A DNA stretch of 64,000 bases from Deinococcus psychrotolerans (GTDB taxonomy: Bacteria; Deinococcota; Deinococci; Deinococcales; Deinococcaceae), in contig NZ_CP034184.1 of NCBI RefSeq assembly GCF_003860465.1, positions 186,001 to 250,000 on the forward strand, given 5' to 3'. The notes beneath the pieces were generated by a model. That model did no database searches. It saw only the letters and a list, made by a program, of their open reading frames with translations, and had not been told where the DNA came from. The number at the start of each line of letters is the position of its first letter. The stretch's first letter is position 1. Shown here one piece after another: positions 18,871 through 27,600 of the stretch. The position numbers and the translations under genes were made by a program.

Positions 18871-19827
18871 TTATTTCGAGACGTTGACGTTGTCGATGAT
18901 CAAATATGCACTATCACTAAGAAGTTCCACTCGGGTGAGGTCAGTCCAGTTACTGTCGAGGGTGACTGTGGTGTTGTTGTCGGTGCTCGTGGTCGAATGT
19001 AGGGTAACAATGGTGTTGTTTGACTTATAACCAGTAACCGTTACTCCAAACGTTCCGCCCCTGAGGAATTGTAACTTGCGGTAGTCAAACTTCATTAGAC
19101 TGAATGGCGCATTGTTAGCAGCTTTTATTATTATTGCATCAGGCGGACCATAGTTACTGCTCAGACCCTGTGTATTAATGTTATAATAACTAAAAGGGCC
19201 ATTCGGTGCGAAAACAACCAGACTGGAAGAATCAGGCTGTTGGGTAGTGAAAGTGAAGCCTTTTTCCTGGTAGCTGGCGAACAACAGGTAGCCAGGAGCT
19301 GGTAGGGGCGCAACGGGATTTTCGAAGTCGATAATCACACCCGTAGCTTTTTTACCCGCTTGGACAGTGACGCTCTGGGTGCCGACGACGGTTGCACCGT
19401 TCACACAGGTGGTGGTGATGGTGTACGTGCCGAACGTCGCGTACGCGTGATCCTTGGTTTCGATGCGGCCTACCGTAGGAGACGCCACGCTGGTCGAGGT
19501 GCTGCCGTCGCCCCAAGTCACCGAGCAGGTGACTGGGCTAGTAAAGCTGCTCTTGACATACGCACGCACACTGTCGTCGCTGGTCGGCACCGGCAGGACG
19601 TTGAGGTACACCTGCGGCGCGAGGCCCTGGGCACTCAGAGTGTCGCCGAACCCGCGCCGGTTCAGATCAGCCATGACCTGAGCTTCCAGGGCTTCGGAGG
19701 TGGTGCTATAAGTCTGACCCCCTTGACCTATCGGGATGGCACTCAATTGTGCGGCGGGTTGGACTGCTTGCTGACCGCAAGCGGCTAGACTGAGGGTCAA
19801 GAAGGCAAACGCAACGTACTTTTTCAT
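18871..19827 (-). CDS. PKD-domain lipoprotein C of the fimbrial operon
   Basis: 318 residues. Lipobox LSLAACGQQ, shared N-terminal module and PKD domain to QAGKK, then a third, different C-terminal domain (EKGFTFTTQ, FSLMKFDYRK, VTGYKSNNT, final IDNVNVSK). AT-rich stretches occur in the C-terminal coding part (about 18900-19210). GGAG lies 4 nt before the ATG at 19827. It is the first lipoprotein gene transcribed, 22 nt after the pilin gene. Confidence 0.72.
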   Translation of the reverse strand: MKKYVAFAFLTLSLAACGQQAVQPAAQLSAIPIGQGGQTYSTTSEALEAQVMADLNRRGFGDTLSAQGLAPQVYLNVLPVPTSDDSVRAYVKSSFTSPVTCSVTWGDGSTSTSVASPTVGRIETKDHAYATFGTYTITTTCVNGATVVGTQSVTVQAGKKATGVIIDFENPVAPLPAPGYLLFASYQEKGFTFTTQQPDSSSLVVFAPNGPFSYYNINTQGLSSNYGPPDAIIIKAANNAPFSLMKFDYRKLQFLRGGTFGVTVTGYKSNNTIVTLHSTTSTDNNTTVTLDSNWTDLTRVELLSDSAYLIIDNVNVSK

Positions 19828-19849
19828 GTCGCTCCTCGGGAGTTGGTGC

Positions 19850-20308
19850 TTAGAAGGCGACGATGTAATCGGCGGTGTTGGTGTAGTTGTTCTGGCTGGA
19901 GGCACCGTACTGCCCAGGCAATGGGGTGGCGGTCAGCGTGTAGATCCAGACGTCGCCGCCGCTCGGTCCAGTGGTGGGCGTGGTGGGATCTTCGCCGTAG
20001 CCGAGAGCGACGTTGAGCACGTCACCGTTTCCGGCAGTCAATGCCAGGGACAGATCGGGTTCGTTGGCCCAGTAAGTGGTGAACGGCTGGGTGCCGGTAT
20101 TGCACAGTACCGAGACATCGGTCTGACCGCTTTGCGGTTGGGCCTCAGCCGCTTTGTAGGTGGGAATGGCGATGGTGGCCGGGCCGCCGGTGAAAACGCA
20201 GCTGTTGAGGACAGTGCTGTTGACGGGGACGGGGGTGCTGGTATTCGCAGCGAACGCGAGGCTGGTGAGCAGCAGGGCGGCAGTTGGCAAGATCAGGTGT
20301 AAGCGCAT
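19850..20308 (-). CDS. SCPU-domain pilin (Csu-like)
   Basis: 152 residues: signal peptide (LPTAALLLTSLAFAA), cysteines in NSCVFTGG and VSVLCNTGT, and closing segment NNYTNTADYIVAF. GAGGAA lies 5 nt before the ATG. It is more divergent than the other pilins in the operon, with an insertion rich in Pro, Thr and Gly in the second half. Confidence 0.75.
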   Translation of the reverse strand: MRLHLILPTAALLLTSLAFAANTSTPVPVNSTVLNSCVFTGGPATIAIPTYKAAEAQPQSGQTDVSVLCNTGTQPFTTYWANEPDLSLALTAGNGDVLNVALGYGEDPTTPTTGPSGGDVWIYTLTATPLPGQYGASSQNNYTNTADYIVAF

Positions 20309-20402
20309 GTTGTTCCTCGGGGTCGGCAGAGACCGTGTTCAGAGAGTGAAACCAAATGCGGGCTGCGGGCAAGGGGAGTGCCGACAGCCCAGCGCAATGG
20401 AT

Positions 20403-20861
20403 TTAGAACGTGACGGTGATGGTGGTGCTGCCGGTGTAGCTGCCCGAGGAAGCGCTCCACTGGTCGGCTGCGGCGCTGGGGACGATGCTGTAGACACGGC
20501 GGTCGCCGCCTGCGTAGGTGCCGCCCGTGACGGGGACAGTGTCGGTGCTGGTGCCGAGGGTGACGGTGGCGCTGAGGGTGTCGCCGCCGGTTTTGGTGAG
20601 GGTGACGGGGCTGGTCAGAACGGCTGCGCCGGTCGGCAACAGGGCGAGGGTGCCTTTGTTGCAGTACAAAGTGGCAGTGCCGTTGGCGACGATAGAGGAG
20701 CCGGTGGCCGCGACGTAATTGAAGCTGGCGGCGGTGGTGGCTGCGGTGTCGAAGACGCAGCTGTTGGCAACGCTGGCATTGATGGTGACGGTGGTGCTGA
20801 CGTCGTCAGCCAGAGCGGTGGTGAGGGTCAGGGCGGCGAGCATAGCGATGATCTTTTTCAT
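20403..20861 (-). CDS. SCPU-domain pilin, first gene of fimbrial operon
   Basis: 152 residues: signal peptide (IIAMLAALTLTTALA), cysteines in NSCVFDTA and TLYCNKGT, and closing strand SYTGSTTITVTF. AGGAGA lies 3 nt before the ATG. As the promoter-proximal pilin it is the likely major subunit, as CsuA/B is in Acinetobacter (inference from order). The product is short, Ala/Thr-rich and should be exported and polymerised by the chaperone-usher pair. Confidence 0.8.
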   Translation of the reverse strand: MKKIIAMLAALTLTTALADDVSTTVTINASVANSCVFDTAATTAASFNYVAATGSSIVANGTATLYCNKGTLALLPTGAAVLTSPVTLTKTGGDTLSATVTLGTSTDTVPVTGGTYAGGDRRVYSIVPSAAADQWSASSGSYTGSTTITVTF

Positions 20862-20938
20862 AAGTCTCCTGTGACTGCTGACGTGTGAGATGGCGTCTTG
20901 GGTTTGAGCGCGAGTGGCAACTTCAGATGGTTCTTTGG

Positions 20939-20953
20939 GTGAGTCATACTCAC
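20939..20953. promoter_or_regulatory. GTGAGT-CAT-ACTCAC dyad upstream of fimbrial operon
   Basis: A perfect 6-bp inverted repeat 78 nt before the first pilin ATG. The region 20862-21178 also has an AT-rich stretch (about 20990-21015) and a further GTGAGT at 21059. It probably contains the operon promoter on the minus strand, but no clear -35/-10 pair could be fixed. Confidence 0.35.
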
Positions 20954-21178
20954 GGATGAAGCTGTATTCAATGAGTGAACTATAGGAATCAGCTCTTGCA
21001 AATTTATTTTTTGTTCAAAATGCCACAGAGCACACCTACACTGCCCGACATGTTTTTGGTGAGTAAATTTATGTGGTGAGCTGGGCAGTCTTGTACAGAG
21101 GCCATCCAAGCGGCGGCTTGAGCTGGGGCATAAAGGGACACAAACGACCATTCAACACCCTTTATACTTGGCCAATTC

Positions 21179-21853
21179 ATGCACGCCATCGCCTATTACC
21201 GCGTCTCCCGCCAGAAACAGGCCGCCTCCGGTCTCGGCCTCGAAGCCCAGCAAGCCAATGTCGCCCGGTTCGCCCGGTCACGTGGGTACGAAGTGATTGC
21301 CTCATTCACGGAAATTGAGACTGGCACCAACAAGCGTCACAGGCCCGAACTCGCCCGCGCCCTCGAGCAGGCCAGACGGGAAGGGGCTGAACTGCTGATC
21401 GCCAAACTGGACCGACTTGCTAGAAACGTCCATTTCGTCTCCGGCTTGATGGAGAGCAAGGTCAAATTCACGGCCGTCGATCTGCCGGAAGTGGATTCAT
21501 TGACGGTTCACATCCTTGCCGCCGTGGCCGAACAGGAAGCCAAGATGATCTCGACGCGCACCCGAGATGCACTCCAGGCGGCCAAAATGCGGGGCGTCAA
21601 ACTCGGCACGCCAGGGAATCTCACCTCAGAAGCGAGGCAGCGCGGTTCACAGGCCGGGCGGCAGCGGGCCATCGAGGTGTACCGGCTGGTCAGCGGCTAC
21701 ATTCAGCTGCTCAGATCACAGGGCCTGTCGTTGCAAAAAATTGCTTCGCGCCTCAATCTCGAAGGCCACCGCACGGTCATGGGCAAACGGTGGCAACCGA
21801 CTCAGGTCAGAAACGTACTGCTCAGAAGTATGAGTTCGGGAACGGATCATTGA
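21179..21853 (+). CDS. Serine recombinase, resolvase family
   Basis: 224 residues. Resolvase/invertase catalytic domain with the nucleophile serine in YYRVS (Ser10), then AKLDRLARN, AAVAEQEAKMISTRT and a C-terminal helix-turn-helix (LSLQKIASRLNLEGHRT) for DNA binding. It catalyses site-specific recombination through a phosphoserine bond. A TATACT box at 21163-21168 stands 10 nt before the ATG, compatible with a leaderless mRNA. No res site is recognisable. The next gene (toxin) converges on it with an 8-nt gap. Confidence 0.88.
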   Translation: MHAIAYYRVSRQKQAASGLGLEAQQANVARFARSRGYEVIASFTEIETGTNKRHRPELARALEQARREGAELLIAKLDRLARNVHFVSGLMESKVKFTAVDLPEVDSLTVHILAAVAEQEAKMISTRTRDALQAAKMRGVKLGTPGNLTSEARQRGSQAGRQRAIEVYRLVSGYIQLLRSQGLSLQKIASRLNLEGHRTVMGKRWQPTQVRNVLLRSMSSGTDH

Positions 21854-21861
21854 AATGCAGC

Positions 21862-22251
21862 TCAATCCACCGTCTGAGCTGCTACCTCGAACTGGCTAAC
21901 AGCCTCTTCCAACGGCGTCCGGCCCTGAGCGATGTTCAGCGTCAGGTCGAAGAGGTCATCCAGACTCAGGGTGAGGCGCAGATCATGCATGGCCAGCCAC
22001 ACTAGGGCGCAGCTCAAAGCGGTTCGTTTGTTCGCATCGATGAAAGCGTGAGCACGTGAGACGTAATAAAGGTAAGCCGCCGCTTGAGCGGGTACGCTGG
22101 GGAATCGGCGCTGCCCGAAGATCTCCTGAGTCGGCTGCGCCAATGCGCTTTCAAGCAGCCCAGGCTCCCGCAATCCCGCTCCGCCCCCGTAGCGCGTGAG
22201 TTGACGCTCGTGAAGGTCAATGACTTCTGCGAGCGTCAATCCTTCAGGCAT
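21862..22251 (-). CDS. doc: Doc-type (Fic fold) toxin
   Basis: 129 residues with the Fic/Doc motif HAFIDANKRTA and the Doc-like start LTLAEVIDLHERQLTRYGG. Doc phosphorylates elongation factor Tu and halts translation; this is known for the family, not shown here. The ATG 22251 overlaps the antitoxin stop by 8 nt, the arrangement expected of a co-translated pair. All residues of the motif are present, so the toxin should be active. Confidence 0.85.
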   Translation of the reverse strand: MPEGLTLAEVIDLHERQLTRYGGGAGLREPGLLESALAQPTQEIFGQRRFPSVPAQAAAYLYYVSRAHAFIDANKRTALSCALVWLAMHDLRLTLSLDDLFDLTLNIAQGRTPLEEAVSQFEVAAQTVD

Positions 22252-22486
22252 CCGCCAGCCGCCGGAAGAGGTCATCGTATTCTGTGAGGATCTGGTCTCG
22301 GGCCGCCGCGAACTTCGCCTGACGCTCGAGCTGGGCGGGAAGGGTGGCGGTCTGGGCGGGCGTGATGACGATGGCGTTGCCCTGAATCTCGATCTCCACC
22401 TCACTGCCGATGCCGGTCAGTTCCTTCATCTCCCTGGTGATGACGAGCGCTTCACTGTTGCCGAGTCTGGAGAGGGTCTTTCGCAT
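22244..22486 (-). CDS. AbrB/MazE-type antitoxin
   Basis: 80 residues. The N-terminal half (TLSRLGNSEALVITREMKE through GNAIVITPA) is the swapped-hairpin AbrB/SpoVT DNA-binding fold. The C-terminal half, rich in Ala, Arg and Gln, would wrap the toxin. Pairing of an AbrB-type antitoxin with Doc is common, though Phd is the classical partner. The start codon lies inside one arm of an 11-bp inverted repeat (22481-22491 and 22532-22542). Confidence 0.8.
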   Translation of the reverse strand: MRKTLSRLGNSEALVITREMKELTGIGSEVEIEIQGNAIVITPAQTATLPAQLERQAKFAAARDQILTEYDDLFRRLADA

Positions 22487-22542
22487 CCCTGAGTATAACG
22501 CTGTTCGTACATCAATTCGGTTTTGGTCTCACAGGGATGCGA
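22481..22542. promoter_or_regulatory. Candidate autoregulatory operator of the toxin-antitoxin pair
   Basis: TCGCATCCCTG at 22481-22491 and its exact complement CAGGGATGCGA at 22532-22542 flank the promoter region, which has TATACT on the minus strand at about 22493-22498. AbrB-type antitoxins bind such sites to repress their own operon (family knowledge). Confidence 0.5.
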
Positions 22543-22824
22543 GATCTGGATCGCCCGGTGACCCACCCTGTCGAGTCTGCTGCCGCAAATACGCCGATGC
22601 TGGAATTCAAGGGTGTGCGTTGAGATTGCGGTTCTCAAGTGACCCGGCGACTCGGAACACGACCATCCACGGTGACTTCATGGAGATCACGTGTCACTTA
22701 TCCAAGCAGGCAAGCCGCAAAGTAACGTGAGTGAATGTGGAGCCGAGCAGATCACGAAGCGCTGTTGTTGACTCTCGCGGTCGCCGAGTCCCAGCAGCAG
22801 CTTCTGGATCAGCTGGTACAAGGC

Positions 22825-24531
22825 TCAGTCAAGGCACTGACGGGGGTGACCTTGTGGCGTCAGGAGGACGGCCTCAATCGTTCGTCTCAGACGCTCACAG
22901 ACCTTCAGGGCTGTTGGAGAATTGGCCTCGGTCATCAGCAGCACGAACTCTTCACCGCCGTAGCGGGCGAGTAGATCGCCCCGGCGCAACTGGCTCTTGA
23001 GCAGCACACCCACCTGACGCAGCACCTGATCACCGACCAGGTGGGAGAAGCGGTCATTCACCGACTTGAAGTGATCGATGTCGCACACCACGATGCCGAG
23101 CTGCTGATCCGGCGACAATCCGGTCAGGGCGACATCGAAGGCCCGGCGGTTGGGCAGCCCGGTCAGCGCGTCTTCATTGGCGTGCTGCTCAAGCCGCGTG
23201 AGTAACTCGGCGGTCTGGGCCTGGGCCGCCTGCAGATCACGGTTGGTTTCCTCTAACTTGGCGTTCAGGTGCTGCGCCGCCTGCCGTTCGTGCTCAGCTT
23301 GCTCCAGATCGAACTGTACTCTCAAGCTCTGAAGCCGCTGATCGGAAGCGGCACTGAACAGCTCTTTATTGAGCTGGAGATGCTGTTCAAGGTGAGTCAG
23401 CGCCTCCTGGTAGCGCCCTGCCCGCCGGTAAAGCTTTGACAGCGCCAGATCAATTTCGCACAGCTCACTGCGGAGTTGACCGTGTTCAGCCAGGGTACGT
23501 GCGCGGTTCAGGGCGCTCAATGCATCCTGCACCTGACCCGACGTTCCCAGCAGTTCGCCCAGACGCAGCAGGCTTTCGATCTCTACACCCTCATCTCCAA
23601 TGGTCTGGGAGATCTCCAGACTCCGTTCAAACAGGTGCCGCGCCTCTTCCAGTCTCCCCTGCTGCTGCTCTACCCGCCCTAGGAGCAGATCGAGACTGGA
23701 AATCTCGGCCTGGTCTCCGGCTTGCTCCATCAGCACGCGGGCTTGCAGATACATGGCCTGAGCTTCCGGGAATTGCTTGAGTCCAAAATGGGCGTACCCG
23801 GCATTCCGGAGCGCCAAGGCGTCCAGCATGGGATCGTCTTCATCGTGCACCTTCAGACAAGCGACGGCGGCCTCCAGCGCGTCGTCGTGCCCCCCTATCC
23901 CATTGTAGGACACACTGAGATTGTTAAGGGTGCGCCGTTCTACGGAGGGCAGAGCATGTTGCCGACTCAGTCCCAGAGCCAGAAGGTGGTAATGCAGTGC
24001 ATTGGGATGATCACTCATGTTGTTGTAGGTCGCCCCGATGTTGAGGAGCGCGTTGGCCTCGCCTTCGACATTTTTCAAGGTCACGCTCAGCTGCCTGACC
24101 TGCAAGAAGAGTTCCAGCGCTTCGACGGGACGGCCTCGGCGGGCCTTGACGATCCCCAGTACGTTCAGACTGTCGCACTGGCCCTTCTGATCTGCCAGTT
24201 CGACGTAGAGGTGCAGTGCCCGCTGAAGTTCGGGTTCCGCCCCATTGAAATTTCCCTGATTCGTCAGTCCATACCCGAGATAAAGGGTGGCACGGGCCAA
24301 TTCAGCGATGTCTAAGGGCTGCTCCAACAGGAGATGTGAGACGCGAACACATTCCTGCGGAGCGCTGCGCCGACAGGACCAGCTCGTATCCAGCAGCGCC
24401 CGGATCTGGTCCAGGGAGAGGAGAGGGGAGTCAGAACTGAGAATCGGCATGGAGGGTGCAATTTCAGATGGAATGGGCGAGGAAGAGTCGGCGAGATCTT
24501 TCACTGAGCGCACCTTGGTCACATCAAACAT
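22825..24531 (-). CDS. TPR-repeat GGDEF diguanylate cyclase
   Basis: 568 residues. Residues ~50-390 form tetratricopeptide repeats (for example LGYGLTNQGNFNGAEPELQRAL), followed by a coiled coil (~395-435) and a GGDEF domain (~440-565). GGEEF is preceded by RRGD five residues upstream, so catalytic and inhibitory sites are both intact. TPRs suggest control by a protein partner rather than a small ligand. The first ~30 residues are low complexity, and ATG 24447 is an alternative start. The gene is monocistronic; 22543-22824 upstream of the antitoxin holds no recognisable gene. Confidence 0.87.
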   Translation of the reverse strand: MFDVTKVRSVKDLADSSSPIPSEIAPSMPILSSDSPLLSLDQIRALLDTSWSCRRSAPQECVRVSHLLLEQPLDIAELARATLYLGYGLTNQGNFNGAEPELQRALHLYVELADQKGQCDSLNVLGIVKARRGRPVEALELFLQVRQLSVTLKNVEGEANALLNIGATYNNMSDHPNALHYHLLALGLSRQHALPSVERRTLNNLSVSYNGIGGHDDALEAAVACLKVHDEDDPMLDALALRNAGYAHFGLKQFPEAQAMYLQARVLMEQAGDQAEISSLDLLLGRVEQQQGRLEEARHLFERSLEISQTIGDEGVEIESLLRLGELLGTSGQVQDALSALNRARTLAEHGQLRSELCEIDLALSKLYRRAGRYQEALTHLEQHLQLNKELFSAASDQRLQSLRVQFDLEQAEHERQAAQHLNAKLEETNRDLQAAQAQTAELLTRLEQHANEDALTGLPNRRAFDVALTGLSPDQQLGIVVCDIDHFKSVNDRFSHLVGDQVLRQVGVLLKSQLRRGDLLARYGGEEFVLLMTEANSPTALKVCERLRRTIEAVLLTPQGHPRQCLD

Positions 24532-25153
24532 ACCTCGGAATGCAGCCTACCTATTCTCCTCTCACCGCAACCTCTCAAGCATCGGGCATACCGTCCAGGC
24601 CGCACGCTGAGCCGAATCTTCATCAGCGTCTGTATGTTCTGAGAGAAGGAACAGGGGCAGCGATGCACCACTTACCAAATCCAGCAGCGTGGCCTCTCAG
24701 TCACGGCTTTCAATGTGACGACCACCTTCAGCGCTGAAGCTGAGGAACTCGGCTTTGATCTCAAAGTGAATTGCGGCGGGCTTTGAGGCTACGGCACTCA
24801 AGCGGCCCAGCAACTCGGAGCGTCGCCGCCAGTGGTGTCACGCTTTCATGGACTGCCGAAGCACCTCGGCATGCGCTGAACTGACCGTTCCCATCTGCAT
24901 ACGCACTGCATCAGTATCTTCAACCGACGGTACCGCTTGCAGGTTTACTTCTCCACGGGAGCGAGGGAACTTAGGAGACCCGCCTCACTGCCACGAACCT
25001 GCCGGAGGCGTCAAGAGGTTGGACTGAAGATGATCGTAAAGCTAAGGCTGAATATAGAAATGCTCCTCCTTCACTTCAGCTCAAGGACGTTCAGAGTCGG
25101 CACACTACAGCCACAAAAGCGCCGCACGATCGGTCGCTGTTTGGAGGATTCCC
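24532..25153. other. Gap, possible gene debris
   Basis: No complete gene is supported. About 24680-24786 encodes a coding-looking fragment in one frame (LSVTAFNVTTTFSAEAEE, ending at TGA) without a start or an assignable family. The last 100 nt should contain the promoter of the PRC-barrel gene, but no clear boxes are seen. Confidence 0.4.
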
Positions 25154-26047
25154 ATGAGTGAACATGATTTTGTCCGCCTCTCCGACCTGACCCGCGACCA
25201 GAGCGATAACACCAGTGCTGATGGGGTCTACGATCCGACCGGTGACATTGCCTACGGCAGCAACGGCGAGAAAATCGGCACCGTTCGGGACGCGTTGGTC
25301 GAGTACGACACCGGCCTCATCCGCTACTTTCTGGTTGACGCCAATGCTAAGCAGGTGCTGATTCCAGTCGGCAACGCCCGACTGGATGACCAGGGTGTAT
25401 ATTTCGATCAGCTCACCAATGAACAGGTTGGCCACATGCGGAGCTATAGCTTCGAAGAGGGTTACGGCCCAGAAGCGCAGGAAGCCGATGAGCGCGTGCT
25501 GCGCGGAGCGCACACGACGGAGACGACCGGTGAACGCGTCCTCCATGCTGCTCAGCCAGGTGCGCAAGGCACGCCCCCCGTCATCCAGGACGAGGCCCAG
25601 ACCAGCTACCGTCAGCAGGCGCAGCGCACACCAGATAGATTGCGGCTGCTCGAAGAGCGCTTGGTCGTGAACAAAGACCGCTTCGTGGCTGGCAGCGTGG
25701 AGATCAGCAAACACGTCGAAACCCGTCAGGAGCAGGTCAATGTGGCTTTGCAGCGCGAGGAAATCGTCATCGAGCGTCATCCGGTCACCGAGGTTCGCGC
25801 CGCTGCTGAGGGCACGGTGCTGGGCGCAGCCAGTGAGACCATCCAGGTAGACCTCGAAGCTGAGCGTGCCAACGTCGGGAAGGAAGCGTACGTCACCGAG
25901 GAGATCGGTGTGGGCAAACGTACCGTGACCGATAACCAGACAGTCACGGAAACCGTCGGCAGGGAGGTTCTGGACGTGACAAAAACGGGAGAGGTGCGTT
26001 TAGAAGGCCATCAGACTGCCGCAACCGATCCCAAAACCACTCGCTAA
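25154..26047 (+). CDS. PRC-barrel and DUF2382 (YsnF/AvaK-like) stress protein
   Basis: 297 residues. Residues ~1-110 form a PRC-barrel-like domain ([20 protein letters not shown]). Residues ~165-285 match DUF2382, with the characteristic [21 protein letters not shown] and [12 protein letters not shown] segments. DUF2382 proteins are general-stress proteins of unknown mechanism, common in Deinococcus and other stress-tolerant bacteria. TTGGAGG stands 7 nt before the ATG. The protein is charged and soluble and has no signal peptide. A good terminator follows at 26148-26190. Confidence 0.83.
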   Translation: MSEHDFVRLSDLTRDQSDNTSADGVYDPTGDIAYGSNGEKIGTVRDALVEYDTGLIRYFLVDANAKQVLIPVGNARLDDQGVYFDQLTNEQVGHMRSYSFEEGYGPEAQEADERVLRGAHTTETTGERVLHAAQPGAQGTPPVIQDEAQTSYRQQAQRTPDRLRLLEERLVVNKDRFVAGSVEISKHVETRQEQVNVALQREEIVIERHPVTEVRAAAEGTVLGAASETIQVDLEAERANVGKEAYVTEEIGVGKRTVTDNQTVTETVGREVLDVTKTGEVRLEGHQTAATDPKTTR

Positions 26048-26147
26048 TGTTTTAGGAAGGAACTTTCCTTTTCTCCGCAGTCCTCAGTGAAGTTTCGGGC
26101 TGCCTTGACGCCGAGTGAGAACAGGTCGTCGAGCAGGTTGAGAGTGC

Positions 26148-26190
26148 AAAACCGGCGGGCCGTTGAGTTGAACTCAAGCCGTCGGTTTTT
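26148..26190 (+). terminator. Rho-independent terminator
   Basis: Outer arms AAAACCGGCGG and CCGTCGGTTTT (one mismatch) enclose an inner perfect stem TTGAGTT-G-AACTCAA and end in TTTTT. It lies 100 nt after the DUF2382 gene. Confidence 0.75.
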
Positions 26191-26302
26191 GGGATCATAT
26201 CCAGTGGCGTAATTCGAAATCGGATCGCACCGTGCCTGCAGGGTGAAGCTGTGTCACCTTCGGCGCTTCATCTAGAGACTGGGGGACAGCCGAAGAGACA
26301 CT

Positions 26303-26391
26303 TGCCGGTCACAACGGAGACCGGCATGCCCGAGAACAATCCAGTTGGGAGTCGTTCGTCCCGTCCGCGCCAACGGGCGCGAACGGCTCCC
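26303..26391 (+). other. Two hairpins in the leader of the lipid kinase gene
   Basis: First hairpin: TGCCGGTC and GACCGGCA (26303-26326, perfect). Second: GGGAGTCGTTCG paired with CGAACGGCTCCC and flanking bases (26347-26391, a few mismatches). They precede the lipid kinase start by 62 nt, so they could be a structured leader or an upstream terminator. The rest of 26191-26452 shows nothing. Confidence 0.4.
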
Positions 26392-26452
26392 GACTCATCT
26401 GTCAGAACCTTCCGGGCGACTGGAATCAGCATCTCATGTTTTAATTGCTTTT

Positions 26453-27391
26453 ATGACTTCTGAATCTTCAATGCCCTTCAAGAGTGCCCTGATCATCGTC
26501 AATCCAAAGAGCGGTCAGGGAGAGAGTGGCGTCGAGCAGTTCGCCCAGTACCTCAAAGACGCCCAGGTGCGTGTCGAAATCCGTGAAACCACAGCTGACG
26601 GGACGCCGGACGACTATGTCCGGGATTTAGAGAACTTCGACGCCCTGGTCGGCGCGGGCGGGGACGGAACCGTCAGCAGCCTGGCCTACGCTGCCCGGTC
26701 ATTTAATAAGCCGTATTTGCCCTATCCAGCGGGCACAGCCAATCTGATCGCCCAGAATCTCGATCTGCCCAAAGACCCGCGTGAGCTGGCCGACCTGTTC
26801 CTATCCGGCCGGACCGTGGTGCTTGACCTGGCTGAGCTTGAGGTGGACGGCAAGGTTCACGGTTTTGCCATGCTGGCAGGGCTGGGACTCGACGCAGCCA
26901 TGATCCGCGACAGTGAACACACCAAAGATCGCCTGGGTGTGGCCGCTTACGTAGCGAGCGCCTTGAAGCAGCTCCGTCCCCAGCACGCCCACTTCAAGCT
27001 GACGCTGGACGGCAAAGACCATCAGGTCGAGGGGATGGGCGTGATGGTTGCTAACTTCGGGATGGCCAATTACCGGGTGCCGATCACTGGCGATGTGAGT
27101 CCCGCAGACGGGAAGCTGACGGTAATCGTCCTAAAGGGCAGCAATATTACGAGCCTGCTTCCGACGCTGCTCGGTAGTCTCCGGGCCAAACTGCATCTGG
27201 GGAACGCTGATCTCGGCGACAGTCTGGAAACATTCGATGCCGCAGAGGTCAGCGTGCAGGCCAGTCAAGCCTTACCCGCGCAGTATGATGGGGAAACCCT
27301 TGAAGGAGACGTTGAGGTCTTGAAAGCCAGGGTGCTTCCAGGAGCAGTTCGCTACTTTACACCAGCGGCCTTGAAGGATCTGACGACTTGA
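26453..27391 (+). CDS. Diacylglycerol kinase family lipid kinase
   Basis: 312 residues (306 if the second ATG at 26471 is used). The catalytic domain shows VNPKSGQGES, the nucleotide-binding GGDGTVSSLAYAA and PAGTANLIAQNL. The C-terminal domain has GMGVMVANFG and DGKLTVIVLKG. DagK/YegS enzymes phosphorylate diacylglycerol or related lipids at the membrane surface; the exact substrate cannot be assigned. No strong Shine-Dalgarno is visible before either ATG, and a TA-rich stretch immediately upstream would suit leaderless initiation. Confidence 0.87.
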   Translation: MTSESSMPFKSALIIVNPKSGQGESGVEQFAQYLKDAQVRVEIRETTADGTPDDYVRDLENFDALVGAGGDGTVSSLAYAARSFNKPYLPYPAGTANLIAQNLDLPKDPRELADLFLSGRTVVLDLAELEVDGKVHGFAMLAGLGLDAAMIRDSEHTKDRLGVAAYVASALKQLRPQHAHFKLTLDGKDHQVEGMGVMVANFGMANYRVPITGDVSPADGKLTVIVLKGSNITSLLPTLLGSLRAKLHLGNADLGDSLETFDAAEVSVQASQALPAQYDGETLEGDVEVLKARVLPGAVRYFTPAALKDLTT

Positions 27392-27600
27392 TTTCTGCAA
27401 GAGGTCTCGCCCTGATCTGAGAGTAGACACGTGGAGTTGGAGGCCGACCCACTGCTGTCAGACGCAAGACCACAATCCAAACATCACCGATTCTGTCGGT
27501 GATTGCCAAATCGCATTCCAACGCAACCGCCCACCCGCTCTATAGGTTGTTAAATGTCTGTGAAAGGAGACCAAATAGAATCCGGTGTTACACTGCGCCG

